Source of the DNA: Bradyrhizobium sp. 199
GTDB taxonomy: Bacteria; Pseudomonadota; Alphaproteobacteria; Rhizobiales; Xanthobacteraceae
Assembly (NCBI RefSeq): GCF_023073355.1
Contig: NZ_JADPJI010000005.1
Coordinates: 2,046,001-2,110,000 of the forward strand
Direction of reading: 5' to 3'
Length of the DNA stretch: 64,000 bases
Shown: piece by piece, positions 7,241 through 15,043 of the stretch
How positions within the stretch are numbered: position 1 is the stretch's first letter
Layout: each line of letters opens with the position of its first letter
The notes under the pieces: generated by a model
Told to the model about the DNA's origin: nothing
What the model saw: the letters and a program-made list of their open reading frames with translations, nothing else
Database searches by the model: none
Translations under genes and position numbers: made by a program

Positions 7241-9088
7241 ATGACACCGCTCTCGCCTCTCGCCTCCGCCTGGACCAGCTCGAAGCCGCCCTTGCTGCGG
7301 TTTCTTGACAAGTGCCTCAACGAATTCTCCGCGGAGACCTCGGGCAGCGTCGCCGATTACATTCCCGAGCTGAGCAAGGCCGATCCTGCCTATTTCGGCA
7401 TCAGCCTCGCGACGCTCGATGGTCACGTCTACGAGGTCGGCGACTCCAGGGAGCCCTTCACCATCCAGTCGATGTCGAAGCCGTTCGTGTTCGCGCTGGC
7501 ACTGGACCTGCTCGGCGCAGGCAAGGTCGAGAGCGCGATCGGCGTCGAGCCGTCCGGCGATCCCTTCAACTCGATCCGGCTCAATTCCGAAAACCACCCG
7601 TTCAATCCGATGGTCAATGCCGGCGCGATCGCCTGCACCGGGCTGATCTACGACAGCAAGGGCGCGGAAGCCTTCGAGCAGATCCGCCTGGCGCTCGGCC
7701 GCTTTGCCGGACGCGAGCTCGCCCTGGACGAGGCCGTCTATGCCTCCGAAAGCCAGACCGGCGACCGCAACCGCGCTATCGGTTATCTGCTCAAGACCAA
7801 CGCCGTGATATCGGACAACGTCGCGGCCGTGCTCGACGTCTATTTCCGGCAATGCGCCGTGCTGGTGACCGCGCGCGACATCGCGGTGATGGCGGCAACG
7901 CTTGCCAACCGCGGCGTCAATCCCGTCACGGGAGAGCAGGTGCTGAGCGCCTACGCGATCTCGCGCACGCTGTCGGTGATGACCTCGTCGGGCATGTACG
8001 ACTATGCCGGCGAATGGATCTACCGCATCGGCATTCCCGCCAAGAGCGGCGTTGGCGGCGGCATTCTGGCGGCGCTCCCTGCCCGCCTCGGCCTCGGCAG
8101 CTATTCGCCCAAACTCGACAAGCACGGCAACAGCGTGCGCGGCATCAAGGTCTGCGAGGCGCTGTCCTCGCACTACGATCTGCACATGCTCAACCGCAGC
8201 GATGATGCCCGCAACGCCGTCATCGCCGATTACGATGTCGGCAAGAGCCCCTCCCGCCGCGTGCGCCGGCCGCAGGAGCGCGAGATTCTGGCCGCACATG
8301 AGCAGGAGGTGCGGGTCATCGAGCTGGTCGGCACGCTGTCGCTGTCGGCCGTCGACTACGTCTCGCGCCGGCTGGCGGGACGACCGCGGCCGCAGATCGT
8401 CGTGTTCGACCTGCACCGTGTCACCTCGACCACGCGCGCAGGCGCTCGGCTCGTCGCCGAAACCTTCGAGGAGCTCGCCGCGCTGAACGTGACCGTGGTG
8501 CTGTCAGGCGTTCGACGCGCCTCCAAGGAATGGGACAGTTTGCGGGAATGGACCGCCGAGCTGAAGAACGTCCGCGACTTCTACTTGCTCGACACCGCGA
8601 TCGAATGGGCCGAGGACCAGATCGTCTACCGCTATGGCGGCTCGATCGATTTCCACGAGACCACCGAGCTTGCCGAGCAGCCGCTGCTATCGGGTCTGAG
8701 CGAGGAAGAGCTGACGGATCTCGCTTCGACCTGCACCATCCGAACCTTTCAGGCCGGCGCGAAGATCATCACCACGGGCGACCCCGCCGATACCCTGTTC
8801 TTCCTTCGCAGCGGTGCGGTGCATGTCACTCTGCCCGACGGCGTGCGGCTGGCGACGCTGACCGCGGGCATGGCCTTCGGAGAGATGGCACTGCTGGAGA
8901 CGACGCGCTCGGCCGACGTCTTTGCAGACATGGCCGCGACCGCGTTCGAAGTGCCGCTAAAAGCGTTCGAACGCTTCCGCAAGCAGCACCCGCGTGCGAG
9001 CGAGCGCGTCATGCGCAACCTCGCGCAGCTCCTCGCCGATCGCCTGATCGTCGCCAACGCGAGGGTGGATATTCTGACGGCGACGTGA
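7241..9088 (+). CDS. glsA: Glutaminase A fused to STAS and cyclic-nucleotide-binding domains
   Basis: The 615-residue protein starts with a beta-lactamase-fold glutaminase (about residues 10-315) that hydrolyses glutamine to glutamate and ammonia. Its SxxK motif is QSMSK (S77, K80), followed by NPMVNAGAIA and SGMYDYAGEW. A STAS-like segment (about 355-470, VIELVGTLSLSAVDYVSRRL) and a cNMP-binding domain (about 488-605) follow. The phosphate-binding cassette FGEMALLETTRSADV (from residue 546) keeps the Glu and Arg that contact cyclic nucleotide. Typical glutaminases stop near 310 residues, so about half of this protein is extra regulatory sequence. The ATG at 7241 follows GTGAGGCG. It starts 21 bases after the TRAP permease gene, so read-through is possible. 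Confidence 0.93.
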   Translation: MTPLSPLASAWTSSKPPLLRFLDKCLNEFSAETSGSVADYIPELSKADPAYFGISLATLDGHVYEVGDSREPFTIQSMSKPFVFALALDLLGAGKVESAIGVEPSGDPFNSIRLNSENHPFNPMVNAGAIACTGLIYDSKGAEAFEQIRLALGRFAGRELALDEAVYASESQTGDRNRAIGYLLKTNAVISDNVAAVLDVYFRQCAVLVTARDIAVMAATLANRGVNPVTGEQVLSAYAISRTLSVMTSSGMYDYAGEWIYRIGIPAKSGVGGGILAALPARLGLGSYSPKLDKHGNSVRGIKVCEALSSHYDLHMLNRSDDARNAVIADYDVGKSPSRRVRRPQEREILAAHEQEVRVIELVGTLSLSAVDYVSRRLAGRPRPQIVVFDLHRVTSTTRAGARLVAETFEELAALNVTVVLSGVRRASKEWDSLREWTAELKNVRDFYLLDTAIEWAEDQIVYRYGGSIDFHETTELAEQPLLSGLSEEELTDLASTCTIRTFQAGAKIITTGDPADTLFFLRSGAVHVTLPDGVRLATLTAGMAFGEMALLETTRSADVFADMAATAFEVPLKAFERFRKQHPRASERVMRNLAQLLADRLIVANARVDILTAT

Positions 9089-9110
9089 GCCGCGGCGGAA
9101 GTTCTTCACT

Positions 9111-9125
9111 TCTCCCGTAGGGAGA
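9111..9125 (+). terminator. Weak hairpin after the glutaminase gene
   Basis: TCTCCC-GTA-GGGAGA forms a six-base-pair stem 23 bases past the stop codon. There is no clear U-tract, so intrinsic termination is uncertain. Confidence 0.25.
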
Positions 9126-9156
9126 GTTGAACAGTGCGCTCGCCACTCATCCTGCC

Positions 9157-9459
9157 TCAGCGGCTCGCCGCCTCGCCCAGACGCCGCTTGGTCTTCGCCG
9201 CACTCTTCTCCAGCAGCTCGGACGGCTGCTGACCCGTCGCCGCGCAAAGACAGGCCCAGTAGTAGATGACATCGCCCAGCTCGTCGACGAGACCCGCCTT
9301 GTCGAGCCAGTCGTCGCGCAGGAGCTTCTTGATGTGGTCGGCGACCTCGCCAGCTTCGCTGGCAAGGCCGAGACCGAGATAGGACAGCCGCTCGTTGGAC
9401 GGATGCTCATCGACCTTCGCAATGCTCGCGGCCCAGGCCGCATATTCATCGATCGTCAT
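9157..9459 (-). CDS. MazG-like nucleotide pyrophosphohydrolase
   Basis: A 100-residue all-helical protein with the MazG/iMazG pattern: LASEAGEVADHIKK supplies the first acidic cluster and VDELGDVIYY the second (ExxE…ExxD metal-binding arrangement). Family members hydrolyse non-canonical or damaged nucleoside triphosphates. I use the ATG at 9459 because GAGGG lies six bases upstream; an ATG two codons earlier (9465) is possible. It follows the carboxymuconolactone-decarboxylase-like gene on the same strand after 26 bases, so they are probably co-transcribed. Confidence 0.85.
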   Translation of the reverse strand: MTIDEYAAWAASIAKVDEHPSNERLSYLGLGLASEAGEVADHIKKLLRDDWLDKAGLVDELGDVIYYWACLCAATGQQPSELLEKSAAKTKRRLGEAASR

Positions 9460-9485
9460 GAGCATCCCTCGCCGCGGATTTTGGA

Positions 9486-10013
9486 TCAGCCCACCACTTC
9501 CGTCACGGGCTGGAGGTCGATCTCGAATGTCTCCAGGAACTTTGACGTCATGATGTAGAAGCCGACCGAGAGCTGCAGCTCGACCAATGCGGCCGGCGTC
9601 AGTTTTGATGCGATCGCCTTGAAGGTCGCGTCTGTCGGCTTCTTGAGATTGACGATCTCGTCGGTGAAGGCGAGCGCGGCGCGCTGCACCTCGTTGAAAC
9701 ACGTCGCCGCCTGCCAGTCTGCGAGCGCCTCGTTCTGCTCGTCGGTGACGCCGACATTCTTGCCGATCCGCTTGTGCGCGACGATCTCGTACGGCGCCTC
9801 GCACAATATGCCGGTGCGCGTGATCGCGAGCTCGCGCACGACCGGATCGAGCTGGCCCTTGTGCCGGATGGCGCCGCCCAGGCGGCAGTACTGCTCGAAA
9901 TAGCTTGGGGAGTGCGCCATCATGCGGAAGATGTTGGCGTTGCGGTTCTTGTCGAGAATTTCGCGGGTACGATCGGATGCCTTGGACGGGTCGCTGTAGC
10001 TGATGCGGGCCAT
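9486..10013 (-). CDS. Carboxymuconolactone decarboxylase-family protein (AhpD-like fold)
   Basis: 175 residues, helical. The central segment VVRELAITRTGILCEAPYEIVAHKRIGKNVGV (about residues 61-92) is the CMD core with a Cys and the downstream His of AVAHKR type. The CxxC pair of true AhpD peroxidases is absent, so it is unlikely to be an alkyl-hydroperoxidase partner and more likely a decarboxylase-like or unassigned family member. The ATG at 10013 has AGGAAA upstream; an open frame extends 21 codons further but lacks conservation. Substrate unknown. Confidence 0.85.
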   Translation of the reverse strand: MARISYSDPSKASDRTREILDKNRNANIFRMMAHSPSYFEQYCRLGGAIRHKGQLDPVVRELAITRTGILCEAPYEIVAHKRIGKNVGVTDEQNEALADWQAATCFNEVQRAALAFTDEIVNLKKPTDATFKAIASKLTPAALVELQLSVGFYIMTSKFLETFEIDLQPVTEVVG

Positions 10014-10284
10014 GATTTTCCTGAAATTTTCCCAGAGTTTTTGATGCTTTTTGTTGTCGTCCGCGCAAGTCCCCAAAGACTCTATTCGCGCGTCGACGCA
10101 GGAGCAACATTATCGAGTCAAATTGCCGCCGCATTGCTGATCGACCCTGACACAGTCGATATTTGCCGCGTGGGGACAATTCGCGGTGAGTACTCGCAAA
10201 TGGGGTGTTCCGAGTAAAACAATTGGCCGTCGGGTGCGCTAGCCGCACAACGATGAGTCACGCCCAAGTCTAGGGAGAAAAGGC

Positions 10285-10386
10285 ATGAAGGAAGCCACCA
10301 AGGGGGCGGCCTCGGGAGCGCTCGCGCATATGCTGGCGGTGACGGCGATGCTGGTCATCGCCAGCATCTTGTTCTACGGGCGCTAG
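10285..10386 (+). CDS. Small single-span membrane protein (33 residues)
   Basis: This short frame encodes a charged N-terminus (MKEATKGAASGALAH) and one transmembrane helix (MLAVTAMLVIASILFY), ending GR. A good ribosome site (AGGGAGAAAAGGC) precedes the ATG, and almost all third positions are G or C. It stands alone between a divergent gene and a repeat block. Nothing in the sequence indicates a function; it could be a small regulator of a membrane protein or a stress-related peptide. Confidence 0.6.
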   Translation: MKEATKGAASGALAHMLAVTAMLVIASILFYGR

Positions 10387-10397
10387 AGTCTTGGTTT

Positions 10398-10446
10398 GCG
10401 CATGATCTTCTCGGAAAACCGCTTCACACTTTTCCGGATCATGCGC
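10398..10446. repeat. Intergenic inverted repeat (GCGCATGATC type)
   Basis: Outer arms GCGCATGATC (10398-10407) and GATCATGCGC (10437-10446) are perfect complements. An inner pair, CGGAAAA and TTTTCCG, extends the stem. The element lies directly after the 33-residue gene and could serve as its 3' hairpin. From memory it is one of the common Bradyrhizobium intergenic repeats. Confidence 0.75.
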
Positions 10447-10457
10447 GCAGCGTTTTC

Positions 10458-10538
10458 GTCATTCCGGGGTGGCGCCTCGCACAGCGCCAGGCCCAGAATA
10501 CCCGTTCCAGGCTCGGTCTTCGACCGCCCCCGAATGAC
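10458..10538. repeat. Intergenic repeat of the GTCATTCCGGGG family
   Basis: Begins GTCATTCCGGGGTGGCGC and ends CCCCCGAATGAC, so the ends are imperfect complements. Related copies occur at 12051-12132 and 50082-50210. It abuts the preceding inverted repeat and ends just before the 3' end of the DUF35 gene. Confidence 0.7.
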
Positions 10539-10546
10539 GAATCCCG

Positions 10547-10906
10547 CTATTTGCTCTTGGCGAAGAACGGCACGAGCTTGCCGGCAAACGGCTTGAAGCT
10601 CGCAACAACCGAATCGCCTATCGCGAGATCATTCTCACCGTGGGCCATCATGCGAAAACCCTCGGCGCAATCGACCAGCAGGATGTTGTAGGGCACGTGC
10701 GCCCGCGTCTCTGATGTGGCGGCACGGCAGACCAGCGAAGTCGCGTAGACCCTGCCCTTGCCGCTGGCGCGCTGCGCGCGCGGCTCGGACGCGCCGCACG
10801 CCACGCAGAAGGCCCGGTGGAAATACTGCACATGGCCGCACGCGGCGCAGGTCTGAAAAATGATCGCCTGTTCGCCCTTGGTCCAGTCCGCCAGACGCTC
10901 GCTCAT
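10547..10906 (-). CDS. DUF35 / Zn-ribbon plus OB-fold protein
   Basis: 119 residues with an N-terminal rubredoxin-like zinc ribbon (C20, C23, C34, C37, from TCAACGH and FCVACGA) and a C-terminal OB fold (GRVYATSLV…VPYNILLVDCAEGFRMMA). DUF35 proteins act as non-catalytic partners of thiolase-like enzymes and probably bind the CoA tail. The start codon overlaps the stop of the thiolase-like gene by four bases (ATGA), so the two are translationally coupled and likely form a complex, like the DUF35 domain of ChsH2 with Ltp2 in steroid side-chain cleavage. Confidence 0.88.
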   Translation of the reverse strand: MSERLADWTKGEQAIIFQTCAACGHVQYFHRAFCVACGASEPRAQRASGKGRVYATSLVCRAATSETRAHVPYNILLVDCAEGFRMMAHGENDLAIGDSVVASFKPFAGKLVPFFAKSK

Positions 10907-12039
10907 CGCACCTGCTCCAGGAACATGCTGACATGCGACGACAGCACGCCACCGTCGCCGTGCAGCAGCGCGATCGAGGCATCGCGCACCTGGCGATCGG
11001 CCGCCCGTCCCGTCATCTGCAAATGCGCCTCGACCAGATGCGCCATGGCGCCGCCGACGCCGCAATGGCCGTAGCTGAGCAGGCCGCCATGGGTGTTCAG
11101 CGGCATCGCGCCGTCGCGGCTGAAATGACCTGATCGCACGCGGGCAGCCGCCTCACCGCGGCCGGCAAGGCCGAGATCCTCCAGCAGCATCGCGAGCGTG
11201 ATGGTGAAACTGTCGTAGATCGCGGCATAGCGCACGTCGGAGATCGCAAGGCCCGTCGCCTGCTTGGCACGCGCGATGGAAATCTCGGCCCCGAGCTCAC
11301 TGAGCGCAGGCGCGGCCGTGACATGCTGATGGGTATGCGCCTGCGCGCAGCCGCGGATGCGGACGCCCGCCTCGCCGGTCCGCTCGCGACTGATGACCAA
11401 GGCCGCGCCGCCATCGGAGACCGGGCAGCAGTCGAGCAGTTTTAGGGGCATCGCCACCGGCTTCGAGGCCATGACGTCGGCAACGGTGATCGGGTCGTGG
11501 AATTGCGCGCCGGAATGGGTGCAGGCGTGCTTGCGCATCAGCACGGCGAACTCGGCGAGATCCTGTTCGGTCACGCCGTATTCGTGCATGTAGCGAGTGG
11601 CGACGAGGCCGTAATAGGCGGGAATGGTCGGGCCCAGCGGCACTTCGTAATCGGGATGGCCGACCTGCGCCAGCGCCTGGATCGAGGCGTCGCGGCTCTG
11701 TCCGGTGAGGCGGTTCTCGCCGGCGACGATCAGCACGTGGCGTGCGACGCCGGCTTCGACGAGATGATGGGCGAGCATGGTCATCGCGAGCCCGGTGGCG
11801 CCGCCGACCTGCACGGCGTGGGCGTAAGCGGGACGAATGCCGAAATGCTCGGCGAACACGGTTGCCAGCATGATGTGGGGCGAGACCGTGGAATAGCCGC
11901 AAAGAATGCCGTCGATATCGCTCCGTTTGACGCCGGCATCGTCCAGTGCAGCTTGCGCGGCCTTGCTCATCAGGTCGAGGGACGATGATCCTTCATGCTT
12001 GCCGAAAGATGTGAGGCCGACTCCGGTGATGAAGCTCAT
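10903..12039 (-). CDS. Thiolase-like protein lacking the nucleophilic Cys (Ltp2-like candidate)
   Basis: 378 residues, full-length thiolase fold. The motif that carries the acylated cysteine in real thiolases reads QVGGATGLA, putting Gly at position 80 where the neighbouring thiolase (13815-14984) has Cys in NACATGSAA. The second thiolase cysteine near the C-terminus is also missing (LLHGDGGVLSSH). A histidine in the GHCGVGG segment remains. It therefore cannot work as a normal acetyltransferase. Its tight coupling to a DUF35 gene matches Ltp2-type acyl-CoA retro-aldolases, which release an aldehyde or ketone from a beta-hydroxyacyl-CoA. The specific substrate is not inferable. Confidence 0.85.
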   Translation of the reverse strand: MSFITGVGLTSFGKHEGSSSLDLMSKAAQAALDDAGVKRSDIDGILCGYSTVSPHIMLATVFAEHFGIRPAYAHAVQVGGATGLAMTMLAHHLVEAGVARHVLIVAGENRLTGQSRDASIQALAQVGHPDYEVPLGPTIPAYYGLVATRYMHEYGVTEQDLAEFAVLMRKHACTHSGAQFHDPITVADVMASKPVAMPLKLLDCCPVSDGGAALVISRERTGEAGVRIRGCAQAHTHQHVTAAPALSELGAEISIARAKQATGLAISDVRYAAIYDSFTITLAMLLEDLGLAGRGEAAARVRSGHFSRDGAMPLNTHGGLLSYGHCGVGGAMAHLVEAHLQMTGRAADRQVRDASIALLHGDGGVLSSHVSMFLEQVR

Positions 12040-12050
12040 CGGTTTCTCCT

Positions 12051-12132
12051 GTCATTCCGGGGCGGTCCGAAGGACCGAGCCCGGAATCTCGAGATTCCGG
12101 GTTCGATGCTTACGCATCGCCCCGGAATGACG
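12051..12132. repeat. Multi-hairpin intergenic repeat (GTCATTCCGGGGCG family)
   Basis: The ends GTCATTCCGGGGCG (12051-12064) and CGCCCCGGAATGAC (12119-12132) are perfect complements. Inside are a GGTCC/GGACC hairpin, a perfect 22-base palindrome at 12080-12101 centred on CTCGAG, and GATGC/GCATC. The whole could fold as a cloverleaf cruciform. It sits between the CoA transferase and thiolase-like genes. Confidence 0.8.
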
Positions 12133-12159
12133 GGTGAGAGAGTCTTCATCTCTTCTCTC

Positions 12160-13359
12160 CTAATCCGGCAGCGAGCGAGTGACGCCATCGCGGACCATGG
12201 CGGCGATCTCGTCTTGGGAATAGCCAACCTCGCGCAAGATCTCCGTGCCGTGCTCGTTGAGGCGCGGCGCCAACCGCACCGGCTCGGCCTCGGTCTCGGA
12301 CCAGGTCGCCGTCACCTTCATGCTGCGAATTGGTCCTTCCGTCGGATGCTCGACGACTGGGAAGAAATTCGTCGCCTCGAGATGCTCATCGTGCAGCATC
12401 GAGGCGAGATCGTGCATCGGCATGACGGGCACGTCGGCCTTGGTGAGCAGGTCGATCCACTCGGCCGTAGTGCGCGTCTCGAAGATGCGCGCGAGTTCGG
12501 CATAGACCACGTTGATGTTGGCGGCGCGCCCCGCGAAGGTCGCAAATTTGGGATCGGCGCGCAGGTCGTCGCGCGCGGTCGCCTTGAAGAAATTCTCCCA
12601 CTGCTTGTCGTTGTAGACGATGACGCTGAGATAGCCGTCCGACGTCTTGTAAGGGCGGCGGTCGCGCGACAGGTGGCGGGCATAGCCGCCCTTGTCGAGC
12701 GGCGGCTCATAGGTGAGCCCGCCCATGTGATCGCCCATGACGAAGCCGGCCATGGTCTCGAACATCGGGATGTCGACGCGCTGGCCGCGGCCGGTGCGGT
12801 CGCGGTGCACCAGGCTGGCGCAAATCGCGCCGACCGCGGTGAGACCGACGATGCGGTCGACCAGCGCGTTCGGCACGTAGCGCGGTGTGCCGTCGCCGGT
12901 CTGCGCCATCAAGGCCGGCAGAGCCGTGGCGCCCTGGATCAGGTCGTCATAGGCGGGTTTTGCCGCATAGGGTCCGTCCTGGCCAAAGCCGAACACGCCG
13001 GCATAGACCAGGCGCGGATTGATTGCTGAGACGACATCGTAGCCGAGCTGGAGCCGTGCCATCGCCTGCGGGCGGACGTTGTAGACGAGGACGTCGGCGT
13101 CCTTCAGCAACCGCAGCACGGCCTCGCGGCCCACAGGCTTCTTCAGGTCGAGGCAGATCGAGCGCTTGCTGCGGTTGGTGTTGAGAAACACCGGCCCCAT
13201 GCCGGCGTGACGCATCGGGCCAATCAGGCGGGTGACGTCGCCGTCGAGCGATTCCACCTTGATGACGTCGGCACCGTAGTCGCCGAGCATCTGGGTCGCA
13301 TAGGGCCCCATCAGCACGGTGGTCATGTCGACGACCTTGATGCCCTTCAGCGGCCCCAT
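12160..13359 (-). CDS. CaiB/BaiF class III CoA-transferase
   Basis: 399 residues, the usual family length. N-terminal GIKVVDMTTVLMGPYATQML and GADVIKVES, then LNTNRSKRSICLDLKKPVGR and VYNVRPQAMARL, are hallmark class III stretches; these enzymes move CoA between carboxylic acids through an enzyme-bound aspartyl anhydride. The ATG at 13359 has GGGAG upstream and starts directly at the conserved block; an in-frame start 10 codons earlier is less likely. The gene lies on the same strand as the thiolase-like/DUF35 pair, with a repeat in the 120-base gap, suggesting a shared acid-activation pathway. Confidence 0.92.
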   Translation of the reverse strand: MGPLKGIKVVDMTTVLMGPYATQMLGDYGADVIKVESLDGDVTRLIGPMRHAGMGPVFLNTNRSKRSICLDLKKPVGREAVLRLLKDADVLVYNVRPQAMARLQLGYDVVSAINPRLVYAGVFGFGQDGPYAAKPAYDDLIQGATALPALMAQTGDGTPRYVPNALVDRIVGLTAVGAICASLVHRDRTGRGQRVDIPMFETMAGFVMGDHMGGLTYEPPLDKGGYARHLSRDRRPYKTSDGYLSVIVYNDKQWENFFKATARDDLRADPKFATFAGRAANINVVYAELARIFETRTTAEWIDLLTKADVPVMPMHDLASMLHDEHLEATNFFPVVEHPTEGPIRSMKVTATWSETEAEPVRLAPRLNEHGTEILREVGYSQDEIAAMVRDGVTRSLPD

Positions 13360-13488
13360 CACTCGCTCCCGATTGCGCTTGGGGCTCAAGGCGCGGCCCC
13401 GCGATTTCGGTCCAGCTAACGGCAGCGAGATCGCGCGCGCAAGGGCGGCCGGCGTATGGCCGCATGCGCCGCGCGGCGATATCGGCCG

Positions 13489-13695
13489 CTATTTCTTCTG
13501 GCGGGATTCGCGGATCTTGAGCAGCCGGTCGAGTTCGTCATTCTGCTGGTTGATCCGGTCGGCGATGCGCGACTCGTTCTGCTCGCCCGAGGCCGCCGCG
13601 GCCTGCTCGATGAGCTGGCGGATATTGTCCTCGAGGATCGCGATGCGATCGTTGAGTGCGTCCATCGACAGTGAGGTTTCGTAGTCAGCGCTCAT
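13489..13695 (-). CDS. Small coiled-coil protein of unknown function
   Basis: 68 residues, mostly one long amphipathic helix (LNDRIAILEDNIRQLIEQAAA…NQQNDELDRLLKIRE) with heptad-spaced I and L, so a coiled coil is likely. It has no signal peptide or membrane segment. AGGGA lies upstream of the ATG and third positions are GC-rich. It resembles SlyX-like small proteins only in general character. It lies between the thiolase and CoA-transferase genes on the same strand. Confidence 0.7.
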   Translation of the reverse strand: MSADYETSLSMDALNDRIAILEDNIRQLIEQAAAASGEQNESRIADRINQQNDELDRLLKIRESRQKK

Positions 13696-13730
13696 GATGC
13701 ATTCCCTGCAAATCTATCAGGAGCCATAGG

Positions 13731-13810
13731 ATGGGCAGAGCGAAGCGTGCCCACCATGATCCAGCGCAAAGAAAGACGGTGGGCACGGCGCTTTCGCGCC
13801 TTTGCCCACC
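13731..13810. repeat. Intergenic repeat (GTGGGCA type)
   Basis: The block contains inverted copies of a GGGCA…TGCCCACC unit: ATGGGCAGAGCGAAGCGTGC and CCACC at the left, then GGTGGGCACGGCG, CTTTCGCGCC and TTTGCCCACCCC at the right. GGCGC/GCGCC stems are nested inside. It lies downstream of the thiolase stop, read from the other side, and may act as an mRNA 3' hairpin. Confidence 0.65.
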
Positions 13811-13814
13811 CCTA

Positions 13815-14984
13815 CTACTTCAGCGGCTCCAGCACGGAGACGTAGTTGGCGACTGCGGCACCGCCCATGTTGAAGATGCCGCCGAGTTTGGCGTTCTTGA
13901 GCTGCATGCCCTCGGGCGCCTGGCCTGCGAGCTGCATCGCGGTCATCACATGCATGGAGACGCCGGTGGCGCCGATCGGATGGCCCTTGGCCTTCAGACC
14001 ACCGGACGGATTGACCGGCAGCTTGCCGTCCTTCAGCGTCCAGCCTTCCTTGATCGCGCGGGCGCCCTGCCCCCTCGGCGTCAGGCCCATCGCTTCGTAC
14101 TCGATCAGCTCGGCGACGGTGAAGCAGTCATGGGTCTCGACAAAGGAGAGATCGGACAGCGTCACGCCGGCCTTCTCCAGCGCGCGCTGCCAGGCGACCG
14201 TGCAGCCCTCGAACTGGAGGATGTCGCGCTTGGACATCGGCAGGAAGTCCTGGGCGTGCGCGGTGGCGCGGAAGCCGATCGACTTGGTCATGGCCTTGGC
14301 GGTCTCGGCACCGGCCAAAACCAGCGCGGCGGCGCCGTCGGAGACCAGCGAGCAGTCGGTGCGCTTCAGGGGACCGGCGACGTAAGGATTCTTCTCACTC
14401 TCGGCGCGGCAGAAATCGAAGCCAAAATCCTTGCGCATCTGGGCGAAGGGATTGGCGACGCCGTTCTTGTGGTTCTTGGCCGCGATCAGCGCCAGTGCAT
14501 CCGACTGGTCGCCGTATTTCTGGAAGTAGGAGCTGGCGATCTTGCCGAAGACGCCGGCAAAGCCGCCGACGGTGTCGCCGTCCTCAGGCAGATAGGACGC
14601 CTTGAGCAGGTTCTTGCCAATCTCCGCGCCAGGCGTGCGCGTCATCTGCTCGACGCCAACGACCAGCACGATCTTGGCGGCGCCTGCGGCAATCGCGCGC
14701 AGGCCTTGGTGCACGGCGGCCGAGCCGGTGGCGCAGGCATTCTCGACGCGGGTCGCGGGTTTGAAGCGCAGCTTCGGGTCGGCCTGGAGCACCAGGGAGG
14801 CGGTAAAATCCTGCGCCGAGAAGCCGGCATTGAAATGGCCGAGCACGATCTCGTCGACGTCGCCGGCCGAAATGCCGGCATCGGCCAGCGCCTCGTTGGC
14901 AACGCGCGTGACGAGGCTTTCGACGGTTTCGGTGTCGAACTTGCCGAACGGCGTATGCGCCCATCCGACGATGCTGGCGGTCAT
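13815..14984 (-). CDS. Thiolase family protein (SCP-x / acetyl-CoA acetyltransferase-like)
   Basis: 389 residues. The acylation site NACATGSAA provides the nucleophile C84, and GHPIGATGVSMHV contains the active-site histidine. The C-terminal thiolase cysteine is replaced by Asn in GGIFNMGGAAV, as in the SCP-x/thiolase-like subgroup. It should cleave 3-ketoacyl-CoA with free CoA, or run the reverse condensation. It belongs to the same minus-strand acyl-CoA region as the CoA transferase and DUF35 pair but is separated by repeats. Confidence 0.9.
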   Translation of the reverse strand: MTASIVGWAHTPFGKFDTETVESLVTRVANEALADAGISAGDVDEIVLGHFNAGFSAQDFTASLVLQADPKLRFKPATRVENACATGSAAVHQGLRAIAAGAAKIVLVVGVEQMTRTPGAEIGKNLLKASYLPEDGDTVGGFAGVFGKIASSYFQKYGDQSDALALIAAKNHKNGVANPFAQMRKDFGFDFCRAESEKNPYVAGPLKRTDCSLVSDGAAALVLAGAETAKAMTKSIGFRATAHAQDFLPMSKRDILQFEGCTVAWQRALEKAGVTLSDLSFVETHDCFTVAELIEYEAMGLTPRGQGARAIKEGWTLKDGKLPVNPSGGLKAKGHPIGATGVSMHVMTAMQLAGQAPEGMQLKNAKLGGIFNMGGAAVANYVSVLEPLK

Positions 14985-15043
14985 GGTGTTCTCTCCCTGA
15001 AGTCTTGTCCTGAGCTAAGTCTTAGCCCAGGGATGGCAAGACT

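Noticed and set aside
6521..8416. A 631-codon open frame antisense to the TRAP permease and glutaminase genes
   Set aside because: It is the complement of two well-supported genes; its product is dominated by R, D, H and Q with no recognisable domain, an effect of high GC content.
9157..10248. One 363-codon minus-strand frame joining the MazG-like protein to upstream sequence
   Set aside because: The first 260 codons read across the CMD-like gene in another frame and show no homology; only the last 100 residues are conserved.
10903..12039. Ordinary acetyl-CoA acetyltransferase
   Set aside because: Both thiolase cysteines are missing, so this label would be misleading.
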